From contig JAFQWR010000005.1 of the NCBI GenBank assembly GCA_017407365.1, positions 1-17,333 of the forward strand: 17,333 bases of DNA. Direction: 5' to 3'. Position 1 is the first letter of the stretch. Each line of letters begins with the position of its first letter. Below, one piece after another: positions 6,958-14,417 of this stretch. The position numbers and the translations under genes are program-made. The notes beneath the pieces were generated by a model that had not been told where the DNA came from, searched no databases, and saw nothing but the letters and a program-made list of their open reading frames with translations. Origin of the DNA: Clostridia bacterium. Its GTDB lineage: Bacteria > Bacillota > Clostridia > Christensenellales > HGM11417.

Positions 6958-8961
6958 TCAATTCATCACAATATTGCTCAGTCGAACGTAACGGCTTGCA
7001 GATACTTTTGCAAAGTAAGCGGCGTAGTCCTCGTCCACAACAATATCCTTTGCAACGGTAAGAGCCTCGTCTGCCATGGGGTCCTGCAAAAGCTCGCAAA
7101 GCGCAGATTCACCCGACTGACGGTAGCCAACAAGGTCACCGCCGCCACGGTTTTTGTAATCCTGCTCGGCAATTTCAAAGCCGTCGGAGCAGCTTTTCAG
7201 CACCTGCAGACGCTTCAACGCCTCGGGATTATCCGTTTCCGTGCACAAAAAGCAATAGCCCTCGCGGTTGCCTCTTCCCACGCGTCCGCGGAGCTGATGG
7301 AGCGCCGCAAGACCAAAGCGCTCGGCGTGCATAATTGCCATAACACAGGCGTGCGGCACGTCTACGCCGACCTCTATGACGGTGGTGGAAATCAGCACAC
7401 GGGTTTTTCCGGACGAAAAGCTGTTCAAAACCGCCTGCTTTTCCTCTGCCGTCATACCGCCGTGCAGCATCTCCACCGAAATATCGCTGAATACGCCTTC
7501 TTTCAGCTGATTGTATAGTGCTGTAACCGAAAGAATGGGAAGCTCCTCGTTTTCCTCTATCAGGGGGCATACGATGTAGCTGCTCAGCCCCTCACGCGCC
7601 CTTTCGCGGATAAAGCCAAACATATCCGAAAGCCTCTTCTTTACCAGATAGGTGGTAACGGGCATACGGCCCTTGGGCTTATCCGTGATACGTGAAACGT
7701 TCATTTTGCCGAATAACGCAAGCGAAAGCGTACGCGGAATGGGTGTGGCGCTCATCACAAGCATATCCGTTTTGGCTCCCTTCTTGCCGATTGCGGTACG
7801 CTCTGCCACACCGAAGCGATGCTGCTCGTCCACCGCCACAAATTGCAGATTGCGGTATTCCACATCCGGCGAAAAGAGTGCGTGCGTGCCAACCACCAGC
7901 TTTGCCTCGCCCGAGGAAATTTTCCTCAGCGCCTCCTTGCGCTCCCTTGCCGCAAGCGAGCCGCTTAAAAACACGGTGGGAATATCGGGCAAAAGCTTTG
8001 CCGCCGTTGCCTCATGCTGACGGGCAAGCACCTCGGTGGGCGCAAGCACAGCCGCCTGAAATCCGCTTTTTACTGCGGCATAAACTGCCGCAAGCATCAC
8101 TACCGTTTTGCCCGAGCCAACGTCGCCCTCAACCAGTCTGTTCATGGGGTACGCCGACTTCAGATCGCGTATGACGTCTGCAATTGCCTCATTTTGCCCA
8201 TTCGTAAGCGTGTAGGGTAATTGCTCAACGAACTCTCTTACGCTTTTTTCAACCCCCTCGTAGCTGATTTCCCTTGCCGACCGACTGAGAAAGGAGGAAA
8301 CTCTGCACGAAAGAAAATAGCTCAGCATCCGCTCCAGACGCACACGCTCTCGCGCTCTTTTTGCCGTGAGCAAATCGCTTGGCTGATGCAGACTGCGCAC
8401 AGCCTCACGGATGGGCATCAGCCCCAGCGCCTGCTCCTTTTCCTCAGGAAGCACCGATTGCGGCGGAAAGCTCTTGATTGCCGACTGCACCAGCAAACGG
8501 AAGCTTCCCTGCGGCATCATGTTTCTCAGGGTGTATATCGGACAAATACCCTTCAGCTTTTCTGCTCCGTCCTGCGGCTCAACGGTGGGGTTGACCATCG
8601 AATAGCCGAAGCTCTCGTGGCGAAGCACACCGTACATCAGATAATCTCCCGGCTCCTGCATACGCTCTGCCACGTAATCGGCGTTGAACCATGCAAGTCT
8701 GAGCCTCTTGCCACCGCACAGACCCTCTGCAGAAACGTATCTGCGCCCCTGCTTGGATTTCGCCATACGGGCAGGCCTTGCAAGACGCACCGAAAGCAAA
8801 ACCTCCTGCCCTACGGCATCGGAGCATACGGCATCTATGCGGTCAAAGCAAACGTAGCGCGTGGGAAAGGTCATAATCAGATCTCTGACGCTTTCTATCC
8901 CCAGGCGATTCAACTGCTTTTGCCTTGCACTTCCTATGCCCTTAACCTCTGTTAAGCCCAT
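6958..8961 (-). CDS. recG: ATP-dependent DNA helicase RecG
   Basis: 667-residue branched-DNA helicase that reverses stalled replication forks and processes Holliday junctions. The N-terminal part (1-~250) begins with a helix-hairpin-helix-like stretch and contains the OB-type wedge domain that splits the fork. The helicase core has Walker A GDVGSGKT (279-286), the DEQH box (378-381) followed by RFG, SATPIPRT (404-411), and motif VI with QLRGRVGRG (556-564). The C-terminal motif RGGGDLVGYRQSG (605-617) is the RecG-specific TRG region; family members usually have RGPGD, so Pro is replaced by Gly. Length is slightly below the usual 680-690. AAGGAG precedes the start, and the ATG shares one base with the stop of the upstream membrane-protein gene (TAATG), implying translational coupling. 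Last cistron of the aro operon. Identification is secure. Confidence 0.97.
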   Translation of the reverse strand: MGLTEVKGIGSARQKQLNRLGIESVRDLIMTFPTRYVCFDRIDAVCSDAVGQEVLLSVRLARPARMAKSKQGRRYVSAEGLCGGKRLRLAWFNADYVAERMQEPGDYLMYGVLRHESFGYSMVNPTVEPQDGAEKLKGICPIYTLRNMMPQGSFRLLVQSAIKSFPPQSVLPEEKEQALGLMPIREAVRSLHQPSDLLTAKRARERVRLERMLSYFLSCRVSSFLSRSAREISYEGVEKSVREFVEQLPYTLTNGQNEAIADVIRDLKSAYPMNRLVEGDVGSGKTVVMLAAVYAAVKSGFQAAVLAPTEVLARQHEATAAKLLPDIPTVFLSGSLAARERKEALRKISSGEAKLVVGTHALFSPDVEYRNLQFVAVDEQHRFGVAERTAIGKKGAKTDMLVMSATPIPRTLSLALFGKMNVSRITDKPKGRMPVTTYLVKKRLSDMFGFIRERAREGLSSYIVCPLIEENEELPILSVTALYNQLKEGVFSDISVEMLHGGMTAEEKQAVLNSFSSGKTRVLISTTVIEVGVDVPHACVMAIMHAERFGLAALHQLRGRVGRGNREGYCFLCTETDNPEALKRLQVLKSCSDGFEIAEQDYKNRGGGDLVGYRQSGESALCELLQDPMADEALTVAKDIVVDEDYAAYFAKVSASRYVRLSNIVMN

Positions 8962-9323
8962 TATTGCTCCTTTTTTTCCGTCAGCTTGGCAAGCTCTCGC
9001 TCACAAGCATCCTTCTGCTTTTTGGTATTGCGGTACAAAAGCACGCTGAGCAGGGCAGATACGATAATAAGCGCCACAGCCACCCACGTGCGCCAATCCA
9101 CCCCAACGATGATACGGTAAACCAGAAGCGCCAGAAACAGAACGGAAAGAATGATACCGCGACGCACCGTACCTCTTAAAAGATCGCCGTACAGGGTAAT
9201 CTGTCTTATTAATTCCTCCTCACGGGAGAGCTCCTCAGCCTCCTCAGCGCAGGAAGCATCCTTTTGCTCCTCCGCCTTTTCCAAAGCCTCCCTTTCCACC
9301 AAGTCCTTTTTTTCTTCGCTCAT
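8961..9323 (-). CDS. Small two-helix membrane protein of unknown function
   Basis: 120 residues that I do not recognise. The first ~50 residues are highly charged and Glu/Lys-rich, probably helical. Two hydrophobic segments follow, about 56-74 and 79-97, joined by a very short loop (VDWRT), forming a membrane hairpin. The C-terminal ~22 residues are Lys/Glu-rich. By the positive-inside pattern both ends should be cytoplasmic. There is no signal peptide or known motif. It starts with ATGA overlapping the chorismate mutase stop, has AGGAGG upstream, and its own stop overlaps the recG start by one base. It is therefore firmly embedded in the aro-recG transcript. The gene is likely real on translational grounds; function is unknown. 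Confidence 0.8.
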   Translation of the reverse strand: MSEEKKDLVEREALEKAEEQKDASCAEEAEELSREEELIRQITLYGDLLRGTVRRGIILSVLFLALLVYRIIVGVDWRTWVAVALIIVSALLSVLLYRNTKKQKDACERELAKLTEKKEQ

Positions 9324-9616
9324 ACGTCCTCCTCTGAATCAGATCCTCTGTGCGCCTGCATACGCGCCTCCTGCACCCTGCGCGAAAGAGCCATCAGAAA
9401 AGCCATCAGCTCCTCCGCCTCGTCGGGGTAATGGGGGCAAGCCGCACGGGCAGAAGCAATTTTCCACTCCTCCTGCTTCGGTTGCAGGCATTCCATTCCG
9501 TTTGCCGCCTTAAAATCTGCGACCTCCTCCGCCAGCTGCATCCGTCTTTCAAACGCCTGCAACAGCGTGGCGTCCGTTTCGTTAAGCTCTGCGCGGAGCA
9601 TCTCTAAATCCTTCAT
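9320..9616 (-). CDS. Chorismate mutase, AroQ class
   Basis: 98-residue all-helical enzyme that rearranges chorismate to prephenate, the first step toward phenylalanine and tyrosine. It shows the AroQ pattern: MLRAELNETDATLLQAFERR with Arg8 and Arg25 in the spacing of E. coli Arg11 and Arg28, Lys36 (as Lys39), Glu49 (as Glu52), and LSRRVQ near the C-terminus. A longer open frame reaches 9724, but the ATG at 9616 is preferred because it overlaps the aroC stop as ATGA, has AAAGGGG upstream, and gives the usual AroQ length. No prephenate dehydratase or dehydrogenase domain is attached. Its last codon overlaps the next gene's start (ATGA). Confidence 0.88.
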   Translation of the reverse strand: MKDLEMLRAELNETDATLLQAFERRMQLAEEVADFKAANGMECLQPKQEEWKIASARAACPHYPDEAEELMAFLMALSRRVQEARMQAHRGSDSEEDV

Positions 9617-10695
9617 AGTAAGCCCCTTTCGCTCATCAGATCCAGCAAAACAAACGCAGTCATCGCCCTGACCGCTGGCACGGCACGCACCGCCACACAG
9701 GGATCGTGCCTGCCCTTTATGCAAAGCGCGGTATTTTTGCCCGTTTCCATATCAACCGTCTGCTGCTCCTTTGCAATGGACGGTGTTGGCTTCATTGCAA
9801 GATACATTCTCAGCGGCATACCCGTGGTGAGTCCGCCCAGAATACCGCCGTTGTGATTTGTTGTTGTTACTACGGCAGCCTCTTTCATTTCGTAAGCATC
9901 ATTTGCCTCGCTTCCCTTCATGGAGGAGAGCGCAAAGCCATCGCCAAAGGAAACCGCCTTAACCGCAGGAATCCCGTAAAGAGCCGCACTCAGTCTGCTT
10001 TCCACGCCACCAAACAGCGGCTCTCCAAGCCCTGCAGGCAGCCCGATTGCACACGTCTCAATCACTCCGCCAACGGAATCTCCCTCTGCCGCCGCATTTT
10101 TGATTTGCAGAAGCATCTGCTCTGCCACAACCGTATCACTTGCAGGAAAAGCGGCGTCATTTACCGCATTCAATTCCCTTTCCGTGGGGCACAGCGCATC
10201 AAAAGCCTTACCGCTTACAGCGCCGATACTGAGCACCTGCGCCGCCACCGTAACACCCTTCCGTTGCAAAATTTGCAGGCAAATGCCGCCTGCCGCTGTC
10301 ATTGCCGCAGTGAGCCTGCCCGAAAACTGACCGCCGCCACGGTAATCCCAATGCTTGCCGTAGCGCATAAACGCAGGATAATCTGCATGAGAAGGGCGGG
10401 GCAACGTGGGCTGATAATCGGCAGAGCGCACGTCAGCGTTTGCAATTGTCAGAGCAAGGGGCGCACCCGTGGTGAAGCCGTTTCTGACACCGCTGAGAAT
10501 CTGCACGCTGTCGCTTTCCTTGCGTGCGGTGGTAGTGCCGTCTGATTTAGCGGCACGCCTTGCCATCAGTGCGCTAAGCGCCTCTTCATCAATCGCCTCC
10601 CCTGCAGGAAGCCCATCCAGCACCGCACCGATTGCCGCCTGGTGCGATTCGCCAAAAATCTGCAGGGTTATTTTATTGCCTATACGAGAGGACAT
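9613..10695 (-). CDS. aroC: Chorismate synthase
   Basis: 360 residues. Catalyses the trans-1,4 elimination of phosphate from EPSP to give chorismate, using reduced FMN without net redox change. Recognised by SRIGNKITLQIFGESH (3-18), RPSHADY (100-106, with the second active-site His103), DYRGGGQFSGRLTA (117-130), and the C-terminal GRHDPCVAVRAVP (328-340). In the N-terminal signature the residue after GESH is Gln rather than the usual Gly or Cys. Start chosen at MSSRIGNK because AGGAGG lies six bases upstream and the family starts there; this makes the gene overlap the aroA end by 16 bases. The stop overlaps the chorismate mutase start. Cytoplasmic homotetramer in known members. Confidence 0.97.
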   Translation of the reverse strand: MSSRIGNKITLQIFGESHQAAIGAVLDGLPAGEAIDEEALSALMARRAAKSDGTTTARKESDSVQILSGVRNGFTTGAPLALTIANADVRSADYQPTLPRPSHADYPAFMRYGKHWDYRGGGQFSGRLTAAMTAAGGICLQILQRKGVTVAAQVLSIGAVSGKAFDALCPTERELNAVNDAAFPASDTVVAEQMLLQIKNAAAEGDSVGGVIETCAIGLPAGLGEPLFGGVESRLSAALYGIPAVKAVSFGDGFALSSMKGSEANDAYEMKEAAVVTTTNHNGGILGGLTTGMPLRMYLAMKPTPSIAKEQQTVDMETGKNTALCIKGRHDPCVAVRAVPAVRAMTAFVLLDLMSERGLL

Positions 10696-11924
10696 ACAAT
10701 ACCTCCTAAACGCATATATTCCTCAAAAAAATCGGGGTAGCTTTTACAAACCGCCTGCGTATCACTTACAGAAAGAGTCGCCATAAGCCCCAGAAGAGCG
10801 GCACTCATAACCACACGGGGGTCGTTGTAGCCAAGCAACGCACTGCCCTGCCGCGGCACCTGCCGCGGCACGAAGAGCATATCCTCTGTGACCTGCGTTT
10901 GCACACCTGCCGCACGCAGATTGCAATGCATGGCGGTAAGACGGTCACATTCCTTCCACTTCATGCGTGAAGCACCTGTAATCAAGCCGCCGCACGCAGA
11001 CAGAAGCACCGAAAGCACGGGCATCAGATCGGTGCATTGCTCTACGTTGACGCTTATGGGCAAAAGACGGTTGCTCTGCACACGAGCGCCGCACCCGGTA
11101 ACCGAAACAGAGGCACCCGCCCTTGTAAGGATATCCAGAATGACGCGGTCGCCCTGCGCACTTTGCACATTCAGACCGCTGACGGTGACATCCCCCGAAA
11201 TTGCGCCTGCCACCAGCCAGAAGGCAGCGTTTGACCAATCGCCCTCCACGGTAAATTCCCCCGCCCGATAGCATTGGCCGCCACGGATTGCATAGCCGTT
11301 TTCTCTTTCCTCCACCGTGATGCCAAATGCCCTTAAAACGGAAAGGGTTATACTCAGATACGCCTTGGAAACAGGCGTACCCATAAGTTCAAGAAAGCTA
11401 TCTCCCTCAAGCAGGGGCAGAGCAAACAAAAGCCCCGAAAGATATTGCGAGGAAACGGTGGCATCTACCAAATAATACCCGCTCTGCAATCTGCCCGTGG
11501 CACAAAGCGGCATTCCCGAGGTGCGGTCAAACGAAAGGCCGTGCCGTGAAAGCTCCTCGGTTAAGGGCAGATACGGACGCTCGGGAAGCTTTCCCCTACC
11601 CTCGTAGCAGACCTCCACACCAAGCGCCCCCAGCACGGAAAGCAAGAGGCGCATGGTGGTGCCGCTTTCGCCGCAATCCGCCACAATACGCTTGTTGTTT
11701 TTTCCCGGAATAACGGTCAAAGCGTCCCCATCCTGCGTAAAGGTGGTGCCGAGCGCACTCAGCACACGCATGGTAGAGAGAATATCCTGACTGAACGCTA
11801 TATTTTTGATAACACTTTTGCCCTCGCAAAGAGAAGCCGCAATGAGATAGCGATGCGCCTCGCTTTTAGAGGGCGGCGCAACCACACTGCCCGAAAGGCG
11901 TGCGGGTTGAAATTGAAAATGCAT
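10680..11924 (-). CDS. aroA: 3-phosphoshikimate 1-carboxyvinyltransferase (EPSP synthase)
   Basis: 414 residues, two-domain enzyme that transfers the enolpyruvyl group of PEP to shikimate-3-phosphate; the target of glyphosate. Motifs: PPSKSEAHR (17-25) with Lys20 and Arg25, DCGESGTTMRL (83-93), SSQYLSG (158-164), Asp299 in CTDLMPV, KECDRL (324-329), NDPR (367-370), and KSYPDFFEEY (394-403). In the NDPR element, NDHR is usual in the family; the active-site His is Pro here. Leu93 stands where E. coli has Pro101 of the glyphosate-sensitive loop, as in other Gram-positive sequences. A 12-base gap with AAAGGGG separates it from aroB. Secure identification; activity of the His-to-Pro form is untested. 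Confidence 0.96.
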   Translation of the reverse strand: MHFQFQPARLSGSVVAPPSKSEAHRYLIAASLCEGKSVIKNIAFSQDILSTMRVLSALGTTFTQDGDALTVIPGKNNKRIVADCGESGTTMRLLLSVLGALGVEVCYEGRGKLPERPYLPLTEELSRHGLSFDRTSGMPLCATGRLQSGYYLVDATVSSQYLSGLLFALPLLEGDSFLELMGTPVSKAYLSITLSVLRAFGITVEERENGYAIRGGQCYRAGEFTVEGDWSNAAFWLVAGAISGDVTVSGLNVQSAQGDRVILDILTRAGASVSVTGCGARVQSNRLLPISVNVEQCTDLMPVLSVLLSACGGLITGASRMKWKECDRLTAMHCNLRAAGVQTQVTEDMLFVPRQVPRQGSALLGYNDPRVVMSAALLGLMATLSVSDTQAVCKSYPDFFEEYMRLGGIVCPLV

Positions 11925-11936
11925 AATTTTCCCCTT

Positions 11937-12953
11937 TTACAGCTCCTCTATCCGTTTATCCACCAAAGCATAAGAGCCTATCTGCTTCAGCATCACAAGG
12001 GTAAGCATATCACCCTTTCTTTTTTTGTCACTCATAGCGGCGGCAAAGAGCTGCTCCCTCGTATATTGCACGGATACGGGCAGACCGTATTGCGAAAGCA
12101 AATCGCTGATTGCCTGCGCCGTGCCGACGGGCGTTATGCCCTGCTCCTCTCCGTAGCGGCTTATTTCCACCATACCCACGCCCACAGCCTCACCGTGAGC
12201 AACAGAATAGCCGCTGAGCGTTTCGATGGCGTGCCCGAGCGTATGCCCGAAATTGAGCATTTGGCGCACACCCGTATCTTTTGTATCTGCCTCTACCGCA
12301 TATTTTTTGATGGAAAGAGAACGCCAAAGCATTTCCTCCACCGTTAAATTACCGCCACGCAGGGCATCGAACATTTTTTCATCTGCAATGCAGGCGTATT
12401 TGATTACCTCGCCCATACCGTTGCGATACTCCGCCTTGGGCAGGGTTGCCAGAAAGGTAGGATCTACCATTACAGCCACGGGCTGATGAAAGGCACCCAC
12501 AAGATTTTTCCCCTGCGGTAGATTCACCGCAGTTTTCCCGCCCACGCTGCTGTCTATCATGGCGAGCAGAGAGGTGGGAATCTGCACATAATCCACGCCG
12601 CGCAAATAGGTGGCAGCCGCGAAGCCGACCACGTCCCCCACAACACCGCCGCCAAGAGCGACCAGCGCATCCGTACGGGTAATGCCGCATTCACACAAAA
12701 AGGCGTAAATATCCTGCAAGGTACGGTGCGTTTTACTGCTCTCTCCCGCAGGAATGCTGTAAGAAAAAACGGTTGCACCCGTTTTTTCCAGCAGCGACTT
12801 GATACGCTCTCCGTGTAAGGGATATACGTTGCTATCCGAAATGAGCGCAAGCCTTTTGTAGCTTTTTGGCAGACAGGAGCAAAGCTCCTCTGTTATCCGC
12901 TCACCGATATACACGGGATAGCTCGGTTCCGTTTGAAAAATCAGTTTCTGCAT
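11937..12953 (-). CDS. aroB: 3-dehydroquinate synthase
   Basis: 338 residues. NAD- and metal-dependent enzyme that cyclises DAHP to 3-dehydroquinate, the second step of the shikimate pathway. NAD-binding loop GGGVVGDVVGF (101-111), the active-site block IPTSLLAMIDSSVGGKTAVN (125-144), and metal ligands Glu182, His237 (in NFGHTLGHAIE) and His253 (in VAHGEAV), with the 16-residue spacing of the two His seen in characterised members. Slightly shorter than the usual ~360. Lies 21 bases after aroK and 12 bases before aroA, with TGGGGA as ribosome site. All catalytic positions I can check are intact. Confidence 0.97.
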   Translation of the reverse strand: MQKLIFQTEPSYPVYIGERITEELCSCLPKSYKRLALISDSNVYPLHGERIKSLLEKTGATVFSYSIPAGESSKTHRTLQDIYAFLCECGITRTDALVALGGGVVGDVVGFAAATYLRGVDYVQIPTSLLAMIDSSVGGKTAVNLPQGKNLVGAFHQPVAVMVDPTFLATLPKAEYRNGMGEVIKYACIADEKMFDALRGGNLTVEEMLWRSLSIKKYAVEADTKDTGVRQMLNFGHTLGHAIETLSGYSVAHGEAVGVGMVEISRYGEEQGITPVGTAQAISDLLSQYGLPVSVQYTREQLFAAAMSDKKRKGDMLTLVMLKQIGSYALVDKRIEEL

Positions 12954-12974
12954 ATTTTCCCCACTGCTTACCCA

Positions 12975-13481
12975 CTAACGGGATTTTCTCATAAACGCGC
13001 AAATCTGCGCAATCACCTGCTCCTCCGCACGGTCGGTACGCACCACCGTGTCGGCAAGCGCAAGATATTTTTGCCTGCGGTCGCAATACATTTCGTAAAG
13101 CTGCTCATCCGTCGATTGCACGGCAAGCGGTCTGCGTGTGTTGCGGCGCACCCGCTCCAGACAGGTTTCAAAGGGCGTATCCAAAAGCACCACGCCAAAA
13201 TTGGGCTTAATCAGCTCTGCATTTCCCTCCTGCAAAAGCGTGCCGCCCCCAAGCGAAAGCACAAGCCTTCGCCTTTTCTGCAACGAAAGCAAAAGCTCAC
13301 GCTCCAACGCACGGAAATGCGCCTCTCCCTGCTCGGCAAAGATTTCGGCAACCGTTTTGCCCTGTGCACGCACAATCGCCTGATCGGTATCCATCACGGC
13401 AAAGTGCAGCTTTTTGCCGATCTTAAACGAATAGTAGCTTTTGCCTGCGCCCATAAATCCGATAAAGGCAACGTTTCTCAT
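12975..13481 (-). CDS. aroK: Shikimate kinase
   Basis: 168-residue P-loop kinase that phosphorylates the 3-hydroxyl of shikimate with ATP. Walker A GFMGAGKS (8-15), shikimate-binding Asp33 in DTD (31-33) and Arg57, GGGT (78-81), and the lid Arg117 in RRPL (116-119). The motif RRQKYL (135-140) near the C-terminus corresponds to the adenine-side R..Y pattern. Length is normal for AroK. The ATG overlaps the aroE stop by four bases (ATGA), so its translation is probably coupled to aroE. Confidence 0.96.
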   Translation of the reverse strand: MRNVAFIGFMGAGKSYYSFKIGKKLHFAVMDTDQAIVRAQGKTVAEIFAEQGEAHFRALERELLLSLQKRRRLVLSLGGGTLLQEGNAELIKPNFGVVLLDTPFETCLERVRRNTRRPLAVQSTDEQLYEMYCDRRQKYLALADTVVRTDRAEEQVIAQICAFMRKSR

Positions 13482-14302
13482 TCCTCTTCCCCTAATTTCT
13501 GTGTCAGCGCACAGATGATTTCCTCTTCCTCTTTGGCTGAAAGGCGGATATCACGCCAGATTTCCTGCGCTCTTATCCCCTGCAGGGCAAGCATGGCGGC
13601 GCCGTTTACACTTGGCTTACCAAGCGCCTGTGCCATTTTCATCAGCGCAGTTTGCCGCGGTCGGTAGATTACGTCTGCCACCGCACCGACACGCTCCACC
13701 GTTGCCGACTGCACGGGGCAGGCATCTACGTCGGGATACATACCGCAGGGGGTTGCATTCACCAGCAAATCAAAGCATCCGTTTACCTCGCCCTCGGTGA
13801 GAATGCGCGCCTCTATTCTGCGCTCCTGCAAAAAGGCACGAAGCGCATTGCAGGATGCGGACTTCGGATTGCGGACAAGCACGGTCAGCTCTCCCCTCGC
13901 CTCTGCGACCTCACACGCAACGGTATGCGCCGTGCCGCCTGCACCTAAAAGCAGCACCTTGCCCGATAGGGTAAGCCCCTGCCTCTGCAGCCCCTTGGTA
14001 AAGCCGTAGCCGTCGGTATTGGTGCCAATCAGCCTGCCGCCTTTTACCGTAACGGTATTGACCGCACCGTAAAACGCCGCCTCGGGTGTAAGCTCATCTA
14101 AAAAGGGAAGAATGCTTTGCTTATGCGGAACGGTAATATTGAAGCCGTTCAGCTCCCTCAAAGCGGGCAGGGCGTCCGTAATACGCATAAAGGGCATCAG
14201 AAGATAGCTCCCCTCGGTGTGAGTGAGCCGAAAAATCTGTTGATGCAGATAGGGCGAAAGACTGTGCCCTAAGGGATATCCTGTTAATGCAAAACGGTAC
14301 AT
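13478..14302 (-). CDS. aroE: Shikimate dehydrogenase (NADP)
   Basis: 274 residues. Reduces 3-dehydroshikimate to shikimate. Substrate domain with GHSLSP (12-17), NITVPHK (55-61) carrying catalytic Lys61, and NTDG with Asp97; nucleotide domain with GAGGTA (120-125), NATPCGM (182-188) and the terminal MLALQG (237-242). There is no fused dehydroquinase domain. The start cannot be moved downstream because the family N-terminus begins here, yet there is no Shine-Dalgarno sequence before the ATG, unlike every other gene in the cluster. The predicted transcription start falls on the A of this ATG. First cistron of the eight-gene operon; overlaps aroK by four bases. Confidence 0.96.
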   Translation of the reverse strand: MYRFALTGYPLGHSLSPYLHQQIFRLTHTEGSYLLMPFMRITDALPALRELNGFNITVPHKQSILPFLDELTPEAAFYGAVNTVTVKGGRLIGTNTDGYGFTKGLQRQGLTLSGKVLLLGAGGTAHTVACEVAEARGELTVLVRNPKSASCNALRAFLQERRIEARILTEGEVNGCFDLLVNATPCGMYPDVDACPVQSATVERVGAVADVIYRPRQTALMKMAQALGKPSVNGAAMLALQGIRAQEIWRDIRLSAKEEEEIICALTQKLGEEE

Positions 14303-14308
14303 ACTATC

Positions 14309-14337
14309 ATTTTACCACAGACAAACGATTTCGTCAA
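14309..14337 (-). promoter_or_regulatory. Promoter of the aro-recG operon, predicted to give a leaderless mRNA
   Basis: On the minus strand, TTGACG (14337-14332) and TAAAAT (14314-14309) are separated by 17 bases. Counting seven bases from the end of the -10 box puts +1 at 14302, the A of the aroE ATG. No other convincing promoter was seen in the 115-base gap on this strand. Confidence 0.7.
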
Positions 14338-14379
14338 CCGTCAGGGGGGAAGCAAGCGTATAAAAGGGTATGTTTGGGA

Positions 14380-14385
14380 TACAAT
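14380..14385 (+). promoter_or_regulatory. Candidate -10 box for the alcohol dehydrogenase gene
   Basis: TACAAT lies 32 bases before the ATG. The -35 position 16-17 bases upstream (around CGTATA) is a poor match to TTGACA, so this promoter may need an activator or a different element. It shares the 115-base gap with the divergent aro promoter. Confidence 0.4.
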
Positions 14386-14417
14386 AAAAACAAATACCAG
14401 CTATAAGGAGCGCTTAT

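Noticed and set aside
8221..8955. Plus-strand open frame (244 codons) opposite recG
   Set aside because: Composition is that of an antisense shadow and recG motifs fully account for the region.
9706..10545. Plus-strand open frame (279 codons) opposite aroC
   Set aside because: aroC is unmistakable on the other strand; the antisense product is Cys/Arg/His-rich with no motif and no Shine-Dalgarno.
14303..14417. T-box riboswitch or Trp/Tyr attenuator before the aro operon
   Set aside because: The predicted transcript starts at the aroE ATG, leaving no leader, and no T-box consensus or terminator-antiterminator pair is visible.
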